A stretch of 64,000 nucleotides of DNA from HXMU1420-2 sp017643305. Lineage in GTDB: Bacteria > Pseudomonadota > Alphaproteobacteria > Rhodobacterales > Rhodobacteraceae. The position numbers and the translations under genes were made by a program. Below the pieces are notes generated by a model. That model was not told where the DNA came from, ran no database searches, and worked only from the letters and a program-made list of their open reading frames with translations. Positions 8,875 through 16,988 of the stretch are shown in pieces (position 1 is the stretch's first letter; each line of letters starts with the position of its first letter). The DNA lies in NCBI GenBank assembly GCA_965217135.1, contig OZ244249.1, forward strand, positions 1,674,001 to 1,738,000, written 5' to 3'.

Positions 8875-10896
8875 TTAGCCCAGCAGCCGTTTCACTTCCG
8901 CAGCCGTGGCTTCCGCCGTGATTCCAAACTTCTCATACAGCTCGTTGGCCGGGGCGGATGCACCGAAGCTCTGCATGCCGATGAAACCGGCCTTGGCGTC
9001 GCGCCCGCGTTCGCCAGTCAGCCAGCGGTCCCACCCGCCATTGCGCACAGCGGCCTCGATGCCGACCCGGACCGGACCGGCTGGCAGAACACGCCTGCGA
9101 TAGGTTTCGTCCTGCTCGGCAAACAGTTCCATACAGGGCATGGAGACCACGCGCGTGCCGATCCCTTCGGCCTGCAGCAGGTCCCGTGCGGCCAGCGCCA
9201 CCGAAACCTCGGAGCCGGTGGCGATCAGGATGGCCTGGCGCTTTCCTTCGGCTTCGGCCAGCACATAGCCGCCCTGCGCCGTCAGGTTCTTGTTTTTGTG
9301 TTCAGTCCGGACCGTCGGCAGCCCCTGGCGGGTCAGCGACAGCACAGACGGCGTCTCTTTCGAGGTCAGCGCCAGTTCCCAGGCCTCTGCCGTCTCTACT
9401 GTGTCGGCAGGGCGGAACACCCAGGTGTTGGGCGTGGCGCGGCTGATGGCCAGGTGTTCCACCGGCTGGTGGGTCGGGCCATCTTCGCCCAGGCCGATGC
9501 TGTCATGGGTCATGACAAACACGGTGGGGATCTGCATCAACGCCGCCAGCCGCATCGACGGGCGGGCATAGTCGGTGAAGCACATGAACGTCCCACCATA
9601 GGGCCGCACGCCGCCATGCAGCGCCATGCCGTTCATCGCCGCCGCCATGCCGTGTTCGCGAATGCCGTAATAGACATAGCGCCCGGCTCGATCCTCGGGC
9701 GAAAACACGCCCAGTTCCGAAGTTTTCGTGTTGTTCGATCCGGTCAGGTCTGCCGACCCGCCGAGGGTTTCGGTCATCACCGGGTTCACGGCTTCCAGCA
9801 CGATTTCGGAGCTTTTGCGCGTGGCATGCTTGTCACCGGCTTCGCTGGCCTGTTTCTTGACCGCCCGGATCACCGAGGACAGCTTGCGCGGCACATCGCG
9901 GTCAAAAATGCGGGCAATTTCCTGTTGGCGACGATCGGAGATGGAAGCCAGCCGCGCATCCCATTCGGCCCGGTCCGTGGCGCCACGGGCACCGGCCGCT
10001 TCCCAGGCGGCTTTTACGTCGGCTGGGATCTCGAACGGTTCAGCGGTCCAGCCGTAAGCGGCTTTGGTGTCTGCAATCAACGTTGCGTCCGTCAGCGCGC
10101 CGTGACCTTTGGAGGTGTCCTGCGCGGACGATCCCAACGCGATATGTGTCTTGCAGGCAATCATGGACGGTTTTTTGGTTTTCTTGGCTGCAGCGATGGC
10201 GGCATCGATGGCGTCTGGGTCGTGTCCGTCAATGTCCTGCACGTGCCAGCCGGAGGCCTTGAACCGTGCGATCTGGTCGGTGCGGTCGGCAATGTCCACG
10301 GTGCCATCGATGGTGATGTTGTTGTTGTCCCACAGGACAATGAGCTTGGACAGTTCGTGCCGTCCGGCCAGCCCGATGGCTTCCTGGCTGAGGCCTTCCA
10401 TCAGGCAGCCATCGCCCGCGATCACATAGGTGTAGTGATCCATGACCTTCTTGCCATAACGCGCGCGCAGGCTTTCTTCGGCCATTGCAAATCCTACGGC
10501 ATTGGCAATGCCCTGACCCAGCGGGCCGGTGGTTGTTTCGATTCCACCCGCATGGCCATATTCCGGATGACCGGCGGTGCGGTAGCCCCACTGGCGGAAA
10601 TTGCGGACCTGGTCCAAAGTGATGTCTTCGTATCCGGTCAAGTATAGCAGCGAATACAGCAGCATGGACCCATGCCCGGCGGATAGGATGAACCGGTCGC
10701 GGTCGGGCCAGTTCGGCACCTTGGGGTCAAATTTCAGGTGCTTGGTGAACAGAACCGTTGCCGCATCGGCCATGCCCATCGGCATGCCGGAATGACCGGA
10801 ATTTGCGGCTGCGACAGCATCCAGCGTCAATGTGCGGATGGCTGCGGCCATATTCCAGTGTTCAGGATTGGCGGTGCGAAGCGCTGTCAGATCCAC
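8875..10896 (-). CDS. tkt: Transketolase
   Basis: A 673-residue thiamine diphosphate enzyme of the non-oxidative pentose phosphate pathway. Substrate and cofactor motifs are all present: AANSGHSGMPMG near the N-terminus, SAGHGSMLLYSLLYLTG, the TPP-binding GDGCLMEGLSQEA with NNN some 30 residues on, and REHGMAAAMNG carrying the catalytic Glu. The C-terminal domain (GTRVVSMPCMELF) is complete. Length is normal. The gene stands alone on the minus strand, divergent from the coiled-coil/zapA pair; a 10-bp hairpin lies beyond its stop. Confidence 0.95.
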   Translation of the reverse strand: MDLTALRTANPEHWNMAAAIRTLTLDAVAAANSGHSGMPMGMADAATVLFTKHLKFDPKVPNWPDRDRFILSAGHGSMLLYSLLYLTGYEDITLDQVRNFRQWGYRTAGHPEYGHAGGIETTTGPLGQGIANAVGFAMAEESLRARYGKKVMDHYTYVIAGDGCLMEGLSQEAIGLAGRHELSKLIVLWDNNNITIDGTVDIADRTDQIARFKASGWHVQDIDGHDPDAIDAAIAAAKKTKKPSMIACKTHIALGSSAQDTSKGHGALTDATLIADTKAAYGWTAEPFEIPADVKAAWEAAGARGATDRAEWDARLASISDRRQQEIARIFDRDVPRKLSSVIRAVKKQASEAGDKHATRKSSEIVLEAVNPVMTETLGGSADLTGSNNTKTSELGVFSPEDRAGRYVYYGIREHGMAAAMNGMALHGGVRPYGGTFMCFTDYARPSMRLAALMQIPTVFVMTHDSIGLGEDGPTHQPVEHLAISRATPNTWVFRPADTVETAEAWELALTSKETPSVLSLTRQGLPTVRTEHKNKNLTAQGGYVLAEAEGKRQAILIATGSEVSVALAARDLLQAEGIGTRVVSMPCMELFAEQDETYRRRVLPAGPVRVGIEAAVRNGGWDRWLTGERGRDAKAGFIGMQSFGASAPANELYEKFGITAEATAAEVKRLLG

Positions 10897-11120
10897 GGGC
10901 AGGGTTCCTTGGAAAACGGGGTGAGAAGGCTAGCAGTTCAATATCAGCCGCAGGCCAAAGTGCAAGCCATGCGAGCGGAGTTCAGCACTTACTTGAGGAG
11001 CATCGCTCAACTGCTTGATACCCATGGCTCTCAGTCTGTAGACTTTGAAAGTAGACAAGACCTGCATCGGGGCCAATTGATTCGTCGGACCCGCGTGTGG
11101 TCAGGAGCGGAGGCGAGCAG

Positions 11121-11621
11121 ATGAGCCAGATTGAGGAGTTGCAGGGCCGGATCAACGCGGCCATGAACCGGATCGGGGCCGGGGTCGAAGCCCTTGCGTC
11201 GCGCGAACCGGAACAGTCGGCACCGGATCCCGCGGTGCTGGAGCAGCTAGAAGAAGAAAAGCTGGCCAATGCCCAGCTTCAGGAGAGGCTGAAGAGCATC
11301 AAGACCAAGCACGGCGCCCAGATCGAACAGCTGACGGCTGATCTGGCGGTTCAGACACAAGCGATGGCGCGCCTGGACATGGATCTGCAGCGTTTGCGCC
11401 AGTCCAACGAACAGCTGCGCGACAGCAATGCCGCCCTGCGCAAGGCGAATGAAGAAGGCGTGGGCGAACCGCACCTGATCAACAAGGCCATGCTTGCTGA
11501 ACTGGAAGCGCTGCGGGCGACCCATGCAGCGGATGCGGCTGAAAGTTCAGCCGTGCTGAGTCGGTTGGAGCCATTGCTGGCAGCCGCCGCTGCGGCGGTC
11601 GAAGATGAGGAGGACGCGTAA
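11121..11621 (+). CDS. Coiled-coil protein coupled to ZapA
   Basis: A 166-residue cytoplasmic protein with no catalytic motif. Residues ~45-125 are strongly heptad-like (EQLEEEKLANAQLQERLKSI, then MARLDMDLQRLRQSNEQL), indicating one long coiled coil, and the tail is Ala/Glu/Asp-rich. The ATG at 11121 is preceded by GGAGGC. Its TAA stop overlaps the zapA ATG by one base, so translation of the two is probably coupled. I do not recognise a named family; the context suggests a partner of ZapA or the Z-ring, playing a role like the coiled-coil ZapB of gammaproteobacteria. That role is inference. Confidence 0.75.
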   Translation: MSQIEELQGRINAAMNRIGAGVEALASREPEQSAPDPAVLEQLEEEKLANAQLQERLKSIKTKHGAQIEQLTADLAVQTQAMARLDMDLQRLRQSNEQLRDSNAALRKANEEGVGEPHLINKAMLAELEALRATHAADAAESSAVLSRLEPLLAAAAAAVEDEEDA

Positions 11622-11998
11622 TGCCGGAGGTCAACATCCAGATCGGCGGGCGCACGTTCGAAGTGTCCTGCCAGGCAGGCGAAGAAAGCTATCTGCAATC
11701 CGCAGCGGCGATGCTGAACGAAGAAGCGCAGGTGCTCTCCGACCAGATCGGGCGGATGCCCGAGGGTCGCATGTTGCTGATGTCCGGGCTGTTGCTGGCC
11801 GATCGCACGGCGGCGCATGAAGACCGGATCAAGGAATTGGAGGCCGAACTGGAAACCCTGCGGTCCCAGCCCAAACCGGAACCGGAGCGGATCGAAGTTC
11901 CGGTGGTGCCTGACAGCATTACAGAAACGCTGGCGGATCTGGCAGCGCAAGCCGAAGCACTGGCTGCCGATATCGAGGAGCGCGCCGCCGCCGAATAA
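11621..11998 (+). CDS. zapA: Cell division protein ZapA
   Basis: A 125-residue FtsZ-binding protein that promotes protofilament bundling at the division site. The N-terminal domain MPEVNIQIGGRTFEVSCQAG and the following ESYLQSAAAMLNEEAQVL are the ZapA fold, and the long helix MLLMSGLLLADRTAAHEDRIKELEAEL forms the tetramer coiled coil. A Pro/Glu linker and an acidic Ala-rich tail extend beyond the classic ~100-residue length, common in alphaproteobacteria. It overlaps the coiled-coil gene in front. Convergent with grxD; no 6S RNA is evident after it. Confidence 0.87.
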   Translation: MPEVNIQIGGRTFEVSCQAGEESYLQSAAAMLNEEAQVLSDQIGRMPEGRMLLMSGLLLADRTAAHEDRIKELEAELETLRSQPKPEPERIEVPVVPDSITETLADLAAQAEALAADIEERAAAE

Positions 11999-12022
11999 CG
12001 GCGGACGCCCTGATGCGATCGG

Positions 12023-12382
12023 TTAAGCGTTTGCTTCGCGGATTTTTTCTGCGGCGTCCTTGTCGTAGCTGACCCCGTTTTCTTCAAACAGCGTGTCCAG
12101 TTCGCCGGACAAGGTCATTTCGGTGATGATGTCGCATCCACCGACAAATTCGCCCTTCACGTACAGTTGTGGGATCGTCGGCCAGTCGGAATAGTCCTTG
12201 ATGCCCTGGCGGATGTCATCGTCCGCCAGTACGTTGACGTCGGTGAAATCGACACCCATGTAGTTCAGCACCCCAGCCACGCGCGAAGAGAACCCGCATT
12301 GCGGCATGGATTTCGTGCCCTTCATGTACAACACCACGTCATTGGCGGCGACGGTTTCTTTGATTTGGTCCTGAGCGCTCAT
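12023..12382 (-). CDS. grxD: Monothiol glutaredoxin Grx4 (CGFS type)
   Basis: A 119-residue monothiol glutaredoxin that binds a [2Fe-2S] cluster with glutathione and passes it on, often together with BolA. The CGFS motif is at residues 29-32, the cis-Pro region is WPTIPQLYVKGEFVGGCDI, matching the family exactly. The ATG at 12382 has AGGAG 8 bases upstream; the long upstream extension in the same frame overlaps the neighbouring gene and is not protein-like. It is the third gene of a minus-strand cluster bolA - small membrane protein - grxD, which supports a joint role in iron-sulphur handling. Confidence 0.93.
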   Translation of the reverse strand: MSAQDQIKETVAANDVVLYMKGTKSMPQCGFSSRVAGVLNYMGVDFTDVNVLADDDIRQGIKDYSDWPTIPQLYVKGEFVGGCDIITEMTLSGELDTLFEENGVSYDKDAAEKIREANA

Positions 12383-12396
12383 CACGTTCTCCTGGG

Positions 12397-12609
12397 TCAT
12401 GCGTTCTTGGTTCTTGCCCGCGCGGCTCCGTAGGCGGCGCGCCGGCGGTGTTTCGGTTGGTTTTGTTCGGACACGGCGGCCGGTGTGTCCGGGTTCGGGT
12501 CGCCGAAGTATTTCGGGCGGTATTTCGGCCGGTTTGGCCTTGTGATGTAGACTCTTACGATCATCATGGCCAGTACGGCCACAAGGAATATGCAAAACCC
12601 AGTGGCCAC
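12397..12609 (-). CDS. Small membrane protein between bolA and grxD
   Basis: A 70-residue protein with one N-terminal transmembrane helix (FCIFLVAVLAMMIVRVYI, about residues 5-22) and a basic, Pro- and Arg-rich cytoplasmic tail (NRPKYRPKYFGDP, later HRRRAAYGAARAR). The start is a GTG 9 bases after the bolA stop, with only a weak AGG before it. It sits tightly between bolA and grxD, 14 bases before the latter's start, so an operon is likely. I know no family for it; a membrane anchor or partner of the BolA/Grx4 pair is speculation. Confidence 0.55.
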   Translation of the reverse strand: MATGFCIFLVAVLAMMIVRVYITRPNRPKYRPKYFGDPNPDTPAAVSEQNQPKHRRRAAYGAARARTKNA

Positions 12610-12618
12610 CTGTCTGGC

Positions 12619-12861
12619 CTAATCGGGGGCCTTGGTGGTCAGCGCCAGCGCATGCAGCTCGCCCTGCGCGCCGTCCATCTTGCCTTTGAGCGCAGCGTAG
12701 ACCGCGCGCTGTTGCTGCACCCGGTTCTGGCCGCGAAAGCTTTCATCGATGACCTCGGCGGCATAGTGGTTTCCGTCTCCTGCCAGATCGGTGATGGTGA
12801 TCTTGGCATCGGGAAAGCTGTCCCGGATCAGCGTTTCGATTTCGTGGGCTTGCATGGCCAT
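12619..12861 (-). CDS. bolA: BolA-family protein
   Basis: An 80-residue BolA-like protein, partner of monothiol glutaredoxins in [2Fe-2S] complexes. The class II KH-like fold is recognisable: IETLIRDSFPDAKITITDLAGDGNHYAAEVID, FRGQNRVQQQRAVYAALKG, and the invariant His of GELHALALTT. Two ATG codons at the start (MAMQAHEIE) cannot be told apart. It heads the cluster with the small membrane protein and grxD. This short type without a long N-terminus corresponds to the YrbA/IbaG-like branch rather than E. coli BolA itself. Confidence 0.9.
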   Translation of the reverse strand: MAMQAHEIETLIRDSFPDAKITITDLAGDGNHYAAEVIDESFRGQNRVQQQRAVYAALKGKMDGAQGELHALALTTKAPD

Positions 12862-13214
12862 TGCAGACTGCTCCTTGTCCTTTGAGCAAACCTAGGGCCG
12901 GGGGCAGGGGCGCGCAAGCGTCCGCGTGACCGGTATTATTGATTCACTCAACGTTTTGTGGCGGTGGGGCTGAAAATTGGTTCACGTCCAAACCCTCGTT
13001 TTCAAAAGAGACGCCTGGACGTTCGTATCTCTCCGGCCTCGGTCTATTGTGGTTTCAGAAACCCAGACAGACCCGAAAGGTCGTGATAATCCGGCTCAGC
13101 ACCATCAGGGTCACTACGATCAACCGAAATGAGGTCTCTCGTACATGCATCCCCTTTTTCTGCCGAGGTGATCCGCGGCGGTTGCAGGCTGCATGTCACG
13201 TGGTTGGAAAAGCG
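12862..13214. other. Intergenic region between purL end and bolA
   Basis: About 350 bases with no protein-like frame on either strand. It must contain the bolA promoter and the purL 3' end. I find no clear hairpin with a T-run and no RNA gene. Confidence 0.5.
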
Positions 13215-15374
13215 TTATCCAACACTGTCTGCAAAGGCGGATCGGTAGAGTGTGGTCAGATCGTCCAGCGGCGCCTCGGAGCTGCCTGCGCGTACGGCAG
13301 CGCCGGTGAACCGCCCGACACTGGCAACCTGTACGCGGGCCTGTGCGGCGGCGGTCATCAGCGCTTCGGCCCGGTCGAACCCGCAGGCGACCAGATAGCG
13401 GCCCTGGTCCTCACCAAAAAGCGTTGCGGTGTCGTCGGTGTCCAAAACGACACCCACGCCTGCGGCTTCGGCCAGCTCGAACGCGGCCAGCATCAGGCCG
13501 CCATCGGACAGGTCCGTGCAGGCGGTGATCAGGTCACGGTTGGCGCGGATGAAATCTCCGTTGCGCTTTTCGGCCTCCAGATCCACTTTGGGCGCATCGC
13601 CGTCTTCACGGTTGAACACCTCAGCCAGAAGGGCGGATTGGCCCAGATGGCCGGTTGTTTCCCCGATCACAACGGCGAAATGCCCGTCGCGTACATCATT
13701 GCCGATGATGTCATCGACCGATTGCAGCAAGCCGACCGCGCCGATTGTCGGCGTCGGCAGGATCGCGGCGCCGTCGGTTTCGTTGTAGAGCGACACGTTG
13801 CCGGACACGATTGGCACGTCCAGCGCTGTACAGGCTGCGCCAATGCCTTTGATGGCGCCGACGAACTGGCCCATGATCTCTGGTTTTTCGGGGTTGCCGA
13901 AATTCAGGTTGTCGGTGGTGGCCAACGGCAACGCGCCTGTGGCGGTCAGGTTGCGATAGGCTTCGGCTACCGCCTGTTTGCCACCCTCTTCCGGGTTCGC
14001 GCGGACATAGCGGGGCGTCACGTCGGCGGTAAAGGCCAGCGCCTTGTCGGTGCCATGCACGCGTACGATCCCCGCGCCCAGTCCGGGGCCGCGTGCTGTA
14101 TCGGCCATGACCATGCTGTCATACTGGTCAAACACCCATTGCTTGGCAGCATAGTTCGGGCTGGCCAGCAGGCTGCGCAGCGCATCAATCGGGTCCACCT
14201 GCGGCACGTCGCCCACTGGCTCGGCGTCCGGGGTTTCCACCCAAGGCCGGTCATATTCCGGCGCACTCGAGGACAGTTTGGACAGCGGCAGATCCGCCAT
14301 TACTTCGTTTCCGTGCAGGATCAGGAATCTGTCTTCGGCGATGGTTTCGCCCACTATGGCAAAATCAAGGTCCCATTTGTCGAACACGGCTTTGGCTTCG
14401 GCCTCTTTCTCGGGCCGCAGCACCATCAGCATGCGTTCCTGGCTTTCTGACAGCATCATCTCATAGGCTGTCATCGCCGTTTCCCGTTGCGGCACGTGGT
14501 CGAGGTTCAGCTGGATGCCTAGCCCGCCCTTGTCACCCATTTCGACTGCCGAACAGGTCAGGCCTGCCGCACCCATATCCTGAATGGAGATCACGGCACC
14601 GGTCTGCATCAGTTCCAGACACGCCTCCATCAGTCGTTTTTCGGTGAACGGGTCACCGACCTGCACTGTGGGGCGCTTCTCTTCGATGCTGTCGTCAAAT
14701 TCGGCGCTGGCCATGGTTGCCCCGCCAACCCCGTCGCGGCCTGTCTTGGCGCCCAGATACACCACCGGCATGCCCACGCCCGACGCGGCAGAGTAGAAGA
14801 TGCTGTCGGTGTCCGCCAGACCAGCAGCAAAGGCGTTTACCAGGCAGTTGCCGTTATAGGCGGGATGAAACCGCACCTCGCCGCCCACGGTGGGCACGCC
14901 GAACGCGTTGCCATATCCGCCAATGCCTTCGACCACGCCGTTGACCAGTTGCCGGGTCTTGGGATGGGACGGTTCGCCAAAGCTGAGCGCATTCATTGCC
15001 GCGATTGGCCGCGCGCCCATTGTGAATACGTCGCGCAAGATGCCGCCCACACCGGTGGCCGCGCCCTGGTATGGTTCGATATAGGAGGGGTGGTTGTGGC
15101 TCTCCATTTTGAACACCACGGCCTGCCCGTCGCCAATATCGATGATCCCGGCATTTTCACCGGGGCCACAGATGACCTGCGGGCCTTCGGTGGGCAGGGT
15201 GCGCAACCATTTCTTGGAGGACTTGTAGGAACAATGTTCGTTCCACATGGCCGAGAAGATGCCCAGTTCGGTAAAGGTCGGTTCCCGCCCGATGATCTCC
15301 AGAATGCTTTCGTACTCGTCGGGCTTCAGCCCGTGGCTTTCGATCAGGTCCTGAGTGATAGCGGGGTCTTGCAT
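13215..15374 (-). CDS. purL: Phosphoribosylformylglycinamidine synthase subunit PurL (small type)
   Basis: A 719-residue ATP-dependent amidotransferase subunit that makes FGAM from FGAR in purine synthesis. The length shows the small, three-component type that needs PurS and PurQ; neither is in the window. Visible motifs: MWNEHCSYKSSKKWLRTLPT near residue 45, the ATP region KMESHNHPSYIEPYQGAATGVGGILRDVFTMGARP, and the second half repeat with GGLMLAAFELAEAAGVGV. The ATG at 15374 gives the standard MQDPAIT N-terminus; its ribosome site is weak (AAAGG, about 11 bases away), with an odd CTCCTCC just before the ATG. Confidence 0.95.
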   Translation of the reverse strand: MQDPAITQDLIESHGLKPDEYESILEIIGREPTFTELGIFSAMWNEHCSYKSSKKWLRTLPTEGPQVICGPGENAGIIDIGDGQAVVFKMESHNHPSYIEPYQGAATGVGGILRDVFTMGARPIAAMNALSFGEPSHPKTRQLVNGVVEGIGGYGNAFGVPTVGGEVRFHPAYNGNCLVNAFAAGLADTDSIFYSAASGVGMPVVYLGAKTGRDGVGGATMASAEFDDSIEEKRPTVQVGDPFTEKRLMEACLELMQTGAVISIQDMGAAGLTCSAVEMGDKGGLGIQLNLDHVPQRETAMTAYEMMLSESQERMLMVLRPEKEAEAKAVFDKWDLDFAIVGETIAEDRFLILHGNEVMADLPLSKLSSSAPEYDRPWVETPDAEPVGDVPQVDPIDALRSLLASPNYAAKQWVFDQYDSMVMADTARGPGLGAGIVRVHGTDKALAFTADVTPRYVRANPEEGGKQAVAEAYRNLTATGALPLATTDNLNFGNPEKPEIMGQFVGAIKGIGAACTALDVPIVSGNVSLYNETDGAAILPTPTIGAVGLLQSVDDIIGNDVRDGHFAVVIGETTGHLGQSALLAEVFNREDGDAPKVDLEAEKRNGDFIRANRDLITACTDLSDGGLMLAAFELAEAAGVGVVLDTDDTATLFGEDQGRYLVACGFDRAEALMTAAAQARVQVASVGRFTGAAVRAGSSEAPLDDLTTLYRSAFADSVG

Positions 15375-15829
15375 GTGGAGGAGGGCCTTTGCGGTTTCTG
15401 GCGTGTGCGCCTTTTAGGGCAAGCCGGGCAGGGGGGGAAGGGCTGATCCCCGCTTGTGGTGAGACGCGGGGTGTTCGGCTTGGGAAATGCCTTTACGGGG
15501 GCAGGTGCGAGGCGTTTGGGTGGCCGTTTTAATGGCGGTTTCACGGCCAAGACAGATCCTGCTTCGTTGGCTGACAGATCGATCCCGCGAGCAATGGCCA
15601 CGCCCAGCAATTGCAGCTTAACTAGATATTCTTGCGGCGAGGTAGATGATCGCTGTTGCCAGCAGAAGGACCGAGATGATCAGAACAAGCGATGTCCGGA
15701 CTGCGTGTCGGGAGATCATGAAAGCGCCCCGCACAAAAGATGCAGGCCCTCGGTTCCTGTTTTTCTGGTTGCGCCGCAGGGACAGTGTGAGGCGGCAAAC
15801 GGACCTTGCGTCTTGCAGGCGGATGCGGA
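15375..15829 (-). other. Intergenic region with one possible very short membrane ORF
   Basis: 455 bases upstream of purL and downstream of the outer-membrane protein gene. A 33-codon frame at 15618-15719 on the minus strand (MISRHAVRTSLVLIISVLLL...) would make a single transmembrane peptide, but it has no good ribosome site. A longer minus-strand frame at 15344-15610 overlaps the purL start and is rich in Pro and Arg without protein character. Neither is called as a gene. Confidence 0.3.
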
Positions 15830-16975
15830 TCAGAACCGCTGTCCAACAGAGATATACAGCAGCCCTTCGTGTTCGTCGTTCCACGACCCATCCACCGAGA
15901 AATCCACCGGGAATTTCTTGGAAACCCGGTATCGCAGGCCGAACCCGCCCGCTGCGCCGGATTGGTTAAGGTTGTCAAAGGTTGGCCCGGCGGCCCCGAT
16001 CCCGGCGAACAGCACCGCGCCGATGCGGTCGCTGAGGCGCTGGCGCAGCTCCAGCTGCGTCGACATGGATCTTTTGTTTAGGATCTGGGTGGCGTTGAAG
16101 CCGCGGAAACTGTCGACCCCGCCCAGCGAACAGGCATCGAAAAACGGGGCGGCGTCGGTCGCGTGGCAGACCGCCGCGCGGCTGGCGATCACGGTATTTT
16201 CCCCAAGGCTTAAGTAGGAATCGAACAACCCGTAGGTCTTGTTGTAATCCGCGCCGATCCCATCAACGATAAAGCCGCGTTGCGAGGACAGTTTCACGCG
16301 AAAACCATCGGTCGGATAGACCGTGTTGTCGCGCTTGTCCCAATTGGCCTCCAGTCCGGCGTTCAATATCGTGAGGTCAGCCGAGGGCTGGAAAGCGGGG
16401 GGAAGGTTGGGGAACAGCGGGGATTGTGTGGTGATTGTGGTGTCGAGGTACCGCGACACAAGTCCGAAATTCAGGTCGGGGGTCACGCCATATGCAAGCG
16501 TCATGCGCGCCAGCACACCATCCTGCCGCAGTGGGATAATCAAGTTACCGGTGTACAGGTCGTATTTCAGATCCGCTGTGCCGCCGCCCAGTGACATTTT
16601 CCAGCGGTTCGAATTGAAATTCAGGCTGACTGCGGCGGCGACCGCCTGAGATCCGTTGTCGGACCGCAGTCCACCCAGCCCGATCACGGACGGGTCTGAT
16701 TGCGGGTCGAACTGAAACAGGTATCCGGCCCCCAGGATCAGCCCCGAGCCGATCATCGGGTTGCTGAACGGGATTGGCGCGACGATCAGGGACCCATTGC
16801 GAAACCCAAGGTCGGTGTCGTCTAAATCTTCAACATCCAGTCCGCCGGTCTGCTGTTCGATAATGCTGTCATTGGCCCGCACGGGTGCTGGGGCCAAAGA
16901 AAGGCCCGCCCAAAGCGCTATGCCAGCAAGCACCCCGGCGGCGGTGGCGCGCAGGCACTGGCACGGGTTCGTCAT
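15830..16975 (-). CDS. Outer-membrane beta-barrel protein, bacterial surface antigen (D15/Omp85 C-terminal) type
   Basis: A 381-residue protein with a signal peptide (ATAAGVLAGIALWAGLSLAPAP, cleavage near VRA-ND) followed by alternating beta strands and a terminal Phe (YISVGQRF), the outer-membrane insertion signal. The C-terminal part has LGGVDSFRGFNA, the conserved VRGF-like loop motif of Omp85 barrels, and KRDNTVYPTDGFRVKLSSQ, another family mark. There are no POTRA repeats, so it is a barrel-only member like those attached to patatins. It begins 13 bases after the MscS gene, with no clear ribosome site, so coupling to the channel gene is likely. Confidence 0.75.
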   Translation of the reverse strand: MTNPCQCLRATAAGVLAGIALWAGLSLAPAPVRANDSIIEQQTGGLDVEDLDDTDLGFRNGSLIVAPIPFSNPMIGSGLILGAGYLFQFDPQSDPSVIGLGGLRSDNGSQAVAAAVSLNFNSNRWKMSLGGGTADLKYDLYTGNLIIPLRQDGVLARMTLAYGVTPDLNFGLVSRYLDTTITTQSPLFPNLPPAFQPSADLTILNAGLEANWDKRDNTVYPTDGFRVKLSSQRGFIVDGIGADYNKTYGLFDSYLSLGENTVIASRAAVCHATDAAPFFDACSLGGVDSFRGFNATQILNKRSMSTQLELRQRLSDRIGAVLFAGIGAAGPTFDNLNQSGAAGGFGLRYRVSKKFPVDFSVDGSWNDEHEGLLYISVGQRF

Positions 16976-16988
16976 GAGTGCAGAGCCA

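Noticed and set aside
15344..15610. 88-codon minus-strand frame upstream of purL
   Set aside because: Overlaps the purL start, is dominated by Pro, Lys and Arg, and has no ribosome site.
15618..15719. 33-codon minus-strand frame with one hydrophobic helix
   Set aside because: No ribosome site and no neighbour that supports it; too short to call.
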